Part shown: positions 32,389-35,271 of the stretch, one piece after another | How positions within the stretch are numbered: the first letter of the stretch is position 1 | Layout: each line of letters starts with the position of its first letter | Origin: Gammaproteobacteria bacterium | GTDB lineage: Bacteria; Pseudomonadota; Gammaproteobacteria; SG8-11 | Assembly (NCBI GenBank): GCA_024641505.1 | Contig: JAHECY010000038.1 | Span: 1-35,271, forward strand | Direction of reading: 5' to 3' | DNA length: 35,271 nucleotides | Translations under genes and position numbers: made by a program | Notes under the pieces: model-generated | Seen by the model: only the letters and a program-made list of their open reading frames with translations | Told to the model about the DNA's origin: nothing | The model's database searches: none

Positions 32389-33878
32389 CAGGCGCGACCA
32401 TGCGTCGTCGGGTCGGCGAGTATGTACGCGGTGAAGGCGGAACCACTGCCGGGAACGCTTTCGACAGTGATGTCACCTCCCAGGAGTTCACAGTAACGTT
32501 TGCTGATAACCAGCCCCAGACCGGTGCCTTCATAGTTGCCGGTGTTGCCGGCAGTTACCTGGCTGAAAGGTTTGAACAGCCTCGAAAGTTGTTCCGGGGT
32601 CATGCCGATACCGGAATCCTTGACCTGAAAATAGCAATAGGATTCTCCGTTGTGGTGATCAAGCCAGACATTAATCACAATCTGGCCGCCATCGGTGAAC
32701 TTATTGGCATTGCTGATCAGGTTGATCAGTATTTGCCTGATCTTGATCTCGTCAGTGGTAATATCGGTAATATTGTCACGCACCGAGACATCGATCTGGT
32801 TGCCTTTCTTGACAAGCAACGGGTTGACCGTCGCCAGCAGATCAGAGAGGAAGTCGTGAATCGGGACTGGCACCATATGTAAATCCATTTTTCCCGCTTC
32901 GACTTTCGATAAATCGAGCAAGTCATTGATCAGAGTAAGGAGGTATTTACCGGACGTATGGATATTGTCAGCATCGCCGACCATCTCCGTCTTGCCCGAT
33001 TCCCGGGCATCTTCCTTTATGATTTCGCTGTAACCCATGATCGCGTGCAATGGGGTACGTAATTCATGACTCATGTTGGCGAGAAAACCGCTTTTTGCAC
33101 GGTTGGCCAGGTCAGCCAATTCCTTTTTTTCGATCGCCTGGCGCAGCTCACGGGAAACATGCTCAATTTCATGAATCATTTCATTATAACCATTGTAGAG
33201 CACGCCAATTTCATTCCTGAATTGTGTAGTCACCTGTTGAAATCTGTTGTTCTTGACGTCGCTATTCACGATAGCGGCGGCTAAGCGGGTAAAAGGTTCG
33301 GTAAAATAGCGGCTTGTCCACCATGCCACCAACAGGCCGATTATTAACAACACCGGAAAGAACAATACCAGAGTGAATATCTTTTGCCGCAGTTGCGTCT
33401 TGTAGCGGCTCAGGTCAATGACATAGGCCATCGCGCCATATTGATATTTCTCCTCGGTCAGCGATTGGCGCAGCAACAGCAGGTCGCGGGTAAACCTTGG
33501 CTTGGAGTCGATCTCCTCGCTTCTTACTGCGTCCTCAGTGACACCCGGTCTGAGGTATTGATAAACAACGTCGTCTTGATGATTGAGTAAGTAGAACGCG
33601 GATACGGATTCGAATCCCGCAAGGCGAAACGCCAGGTCGGCGTAGGTCGCAGCCTGCGGATTCAGCAGCGCTTTGAGTAAATCCTGATTGAGCGCGCGGC
33701 TCAGCGTACCGACTTGTTCCACCGCGAGCGCGCGACGTTCCTTGATATCAGACCAGAAAGTGAATCCCAGAGTCAATACTTCGATAAAGGACAAGAGCAA
33801 TGCCAGTATCAGTATCAATTGAGAGCGTATCCTGAGCTTGTTCCAGGAAAAAAGATTCGACAAGACTGAGTGTGGCAT
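32388..33878 (-). CDS. Membrane sensor histidine kinase
   Basis: A 496-residue kinase. Transmembrane helices lie at about residues 20-42 and 167-188, enclosing a periplasmic sensor domain of some 120 residues (FESVSAFYLLNHQDDVVYQY, PAS/dCache-like flavour). A HAMP-like linker covers about 189-242. The H box FLANMSHELRTPLHAIMGYS places the phosphorylated histidine at H271. The ATP-binding domain has the N box LISNANKF, G1 DSGIGM and G2 GTGLGL. No receiver domain is fused and no response-regulator gene is nearby, so it is an orphan kinase here. Its start is 27 bases after the exported sulfurtransferase gene, suggesting one transcript and possibly a signal linked to sulfur species; the latter is only an inference. 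No good Shine-Dalgarno is seen. Confidence 0.92.
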   Translation of the reverse strand: MPHSVLSNLFSWNKLRIRSQLILILALLLSFIEVLTLGFTFWSDIKERRALAVEQVGTLSRALNQDLLKALLNPQAATYADLAFRLAGFESVSAFYLLNHQDDVVYQYLRPGVTEDAVRSEEIDSKPRFTRDLLLLRQSLTEEKYQYGAMAYVIDLSRYKTQLRQKIFTLVLFFPVLLIIGLLVAWWTSRYFTEPFTRLAAAIVNSDVKNNRFQQVTTQFRNEIGVLYNGYNEMIHEIEHVSRELRQAIEKKELADLANRAKSGFLANMSHELRTPLHAIMGYSEIIKEDARESGKTEMVGDADNIHTSGKYLLTLINDLLDLSKVEAGKMDLHMVPVPIHDFLSDLLATVNPLLVKKGNQIDVSVRDNITDITTDEIKIRQILINLISNANKFTDGGQIVINVWLDHHNGESYCYFQVKDSGIGMTPEQLSRLFKPFSQVTAGNTGNYEGTGLGLVISKRYCELLGGDITVESVPGSGSAFTAYILADPTTHGRA

Positions 33879-33905
33879 GAGTTAAATCATCACAGGTGAT
33901 TTAGG

Positions 33906-34769
33906 TCATTTTTCGATGGGCAAGCTATCATCGTTCCCCCACTCGCGCCAGGACCCATCATAGTTTGCCACATCATAGCCAAGCTCACGCAACACCAGGT
34001 AGTTGGCGGATGATGTGCGTCCAATTTCGCAATAGAGTACGATTTTCCTGTCCTTGGGCAGTGGCGCATAGATTTTTTCCAGCTCATCCTTGTCCTTTAA
34101 TACTACGGTTCCTCCCCGTTTTGAAAAATTCTGCCCAACAGGATAATTCAATGCGGATGGTATATGTCCGAAGCGTTTGGCGGTGGACGTATCTCCCTTG
34201 TAGGCCTCCATGTTGCGGGCATCCACCACCAACAGGTTGGGATTAACCGTCGCCAATTGAGTGCTGAACTTACTGGCGATGCGTTGTTGGTTGATCGTTG
34301 CAACATAGTGACTAAGTGCCGGGTCTGGAATTTCCTGTGCGCTTGGGTAATGATCCGCAATCCAGGCATCATAACCGGGACTGAGGATCTTTATTTCCGT
34401 CAAGCCATAGACTTCCAGTGTCCAGAACACTCGCGCCGCATCGATCAATTGTCCGCTGTCGTAAATAACCACCAATTTGCTTTTGTCGATGCCACGCTCG
34501 CGCAACAGGGTTTGCATGATATCCGGCTCGACGATTAGGCCCCCCTCGCTCTTTTGTTGGTACGTCAGTCTATCCGGCAGATTCAATGCACCGGGTATGT
34601 GAGCTCGCAGGTATTCCGCCTCGTGGCGAGTATCCAGTATCAAAAGTTGTGGATCATGCAAATGTGCCTGTAGCCACGCCGGCGTCACCCGAAGTGACGC
34701 CGCGTGTACGGATGGACCGAGCAGCGGCAGGAGCACGAGCAGCGTGGCGGCGAGAGATCGTTTGTTCAA
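33906..34769 (-). CDS. Exported two-domain sulfurtransferase (rhodanese)
   Basis: A 287-residue thiosulfate sulfurtransferase-type protein with two rhodanese domains and a signal peptide (MNKRSLAATLLVLLPLLGPS, cleavage after VHA). The N-terminal domain is inactive: the catalytic place reads IYDSGQLIDAARVFW without cysteine. The C-terminal domain has the active loop VLYCEIGRTSS with C247 as the persulfide cysteine and a closing GYDVANYDGSWREWG. Periplasmic enzymes of this form transfer sulfane sulfur from thiosulfate to thiols or cyanide. The TTG at 34769 is preferred to the frame start at 34853: AGGA lies eight bases upstream and it places the signal peptide at the N-terminus. A histidine kinase gene follows 27 bases downstream. 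Confidence 0.85.
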   Translation of the reverse strand: MNKRSLAATLLVLLPLLGPSVHAASLRVTPAWLQAHLHDPQLLILDTRHEAEYLRAHIPGALNLPDRLTYQQKSEGGLIVEPDIMQTLLRERGIDKSKLVVIYDSGQLIDAARVFWTLEVYGLTEIKILSPGYDAWIADHYPSAQEIPDPALSHYVATINQQRIASKFSTQLATVNPNLLVVDARNMEAYKGDTSTAKRFGHIPSALNYPVGQNFSKRGGTVVLKDKDELEKIYAPLPKDRKIVLYCEIGRTSSANYLVLRELGYDVANYDGSWREWGNDDSLPIEK

Positions 34770-35167
34770 AGCAATTTTCCTGCGTGTGGGTTTAAGGCTC
34801 GAAACGCGACCAGGTCTAAGTAATATCGGCTGTAATGGCAACTGCTGAACCATAAATCGATATGCAATCGTTTGTTTTTACGATCAAAAAGTAATATAGC
34901 CCAGTATCCACGCCGGGACCTGCCAGATGATTAAATCTTGAATTGCAGCGATGGTTGAGTAAAACACGCCATGTGTCGCGGCAATCAGGCCGTTTTTGGC
35001 TTTAAACGCACTGCGCCAAGATGCCAGGCCTGGCCGAGTCAATATTTCATTATTATATTGGAGGAAAAAAGGGGCGGTCGCTAATCACCAGGGGTAATCA
35101 CTGACAACCAACAGCAACATCACTGCCTCGGAACACGATGCGGTACTAGTGCTGACGCGAGGCGGAG
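34770..35167. other. Intergenic region upstream of the sulfurtransferase gene
   Basis: No gene is supported. The part nearest the sulfurtransferase gene is AT-rich and probably holds its promoter (a minus-strand TTGATC near 34885 is a possible -35). A run of As after GGAGG at about 35060-35070 stands out but starts no long frame. Confidence 0.4.
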
Positions 35168-35271
35168 TTAGTTCGTCGCGGCGGAAATATCCGTATTTTG
35201 AATAGTCTGAATAATGTCAGACCGGCGGGTCTCGAAGTAACTGACTTCTCCGGCTGATTCGATCACCACCA
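35168..35271 (-). CDS. Partial gene at the right edge (C-terminal 33 residues)
   Basis: On the minus strand one frame is open from the window edge to a TAA at 35168-35170 and gives a protein-like end (VVIESAGEVSYFETRRSDII, then QTIQNTDISAATN). The other frames at the edge close quickly. It is too short to assign a family. Confidence 0.4.
   Translation of the reverse strand, partial: VVIESAGEVSYFETRRSDIIQTIQNTDISAATN

Noticed and set aside
1-35271. CRISPR arrays, tRNA or rRNA genes, insertion sequences
   Set aside because: No regularly spaced repeats, tRNA-like arms, rRNA segments or transposase motifs were recognised in the window.

Overview
The window looks like chromosomal DNA of a gammaproteobacterium (or close relative) of moderate GC. 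SelO, YaeQ, a second-type Lon, a CspA-type cold shock protein and outer-membrane proteins all point that way. Several genes suggest lithotrophic energy metabolism: an Acidithiobacillus-like sulfide:quinone oxidoreductase, a cytoplasmic rhodanese, an exported two-domain sulfurtransferase, and a monohaem cytochrome fused to an outer-membrane beta-barrel like the iron oxidase Cyc2. No tRNA, rRNA, CRISPR array or insertion sequence was recognised.

Layout. 1-4.3 kb (+): a hemerythrin-like protein, an orphan PhnD-type binding protein, and two unrecognised proteins (a coiled-coil one and a 456-residue one with a disordered middle) separated by perfect palindromes. 4.3-9.1 kb (-): a secreted unknown, a membrane protein with a SHOCT-like tail, an S24-like protein lacking a DNA-binding domain, and a Lon paralogue. 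9.2-10.5 kb (+): a ytfJ-ytfI-like pair plus a small third gene. 10.5-13.9 kb: yaeQ, an AraC-type regulator divergent from a rhodanese, and sqr. 14.0-17 kb: selO, csp and a methyltransferase. 17.1-19.6 kb (-): a 763-residue exported or anchored unknown protein, preceded by a small signal-peptide ORF that appears frameshifted. 19.9-21.2 kb (+): the Cyc2-like porin-cytochrome.

21.7-28.4 kb (+): a complete four-gene Wadjet operon (jetA, jetB, jetC, jetD) with overlapping or near-touching junctions and visibly higher GC than its flanks, consistent with an acquired defence module. In known Wadjet systems an SMC-type JetABC motor recognises small circular DNA by loop extrusion and the Toprim-type nuclease JetD cuts it. 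28.5-29.8 kb: a TetR-family regulator, with a perfect palindrome inside its likely promoter, overlapping a SAM methyltransferase gene. 30.0-32.3 kb: a lipoprotein with two Calx-beta domains duplicated at exactly 360 bases. 32.4-34.8 kb (-): an exported sulfurtransferase and a membrane histidine kinase, probably co-transcribed. A partial gene runs off the right edge.

The defence operon is a known type. The points most worth a second look are the Cyc2-like fusion, the ytfI/ytfJ-like pair outside endospore formers, the unrecognised 2.1-4.2 kb gene pair with its palindromes, and the frameshifted small ORF overlapping the 763-residue gene. Start sites were chosen from Shine-Dalgarno matches and protein features. 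Family calls rest on recall of the families, not on a search.
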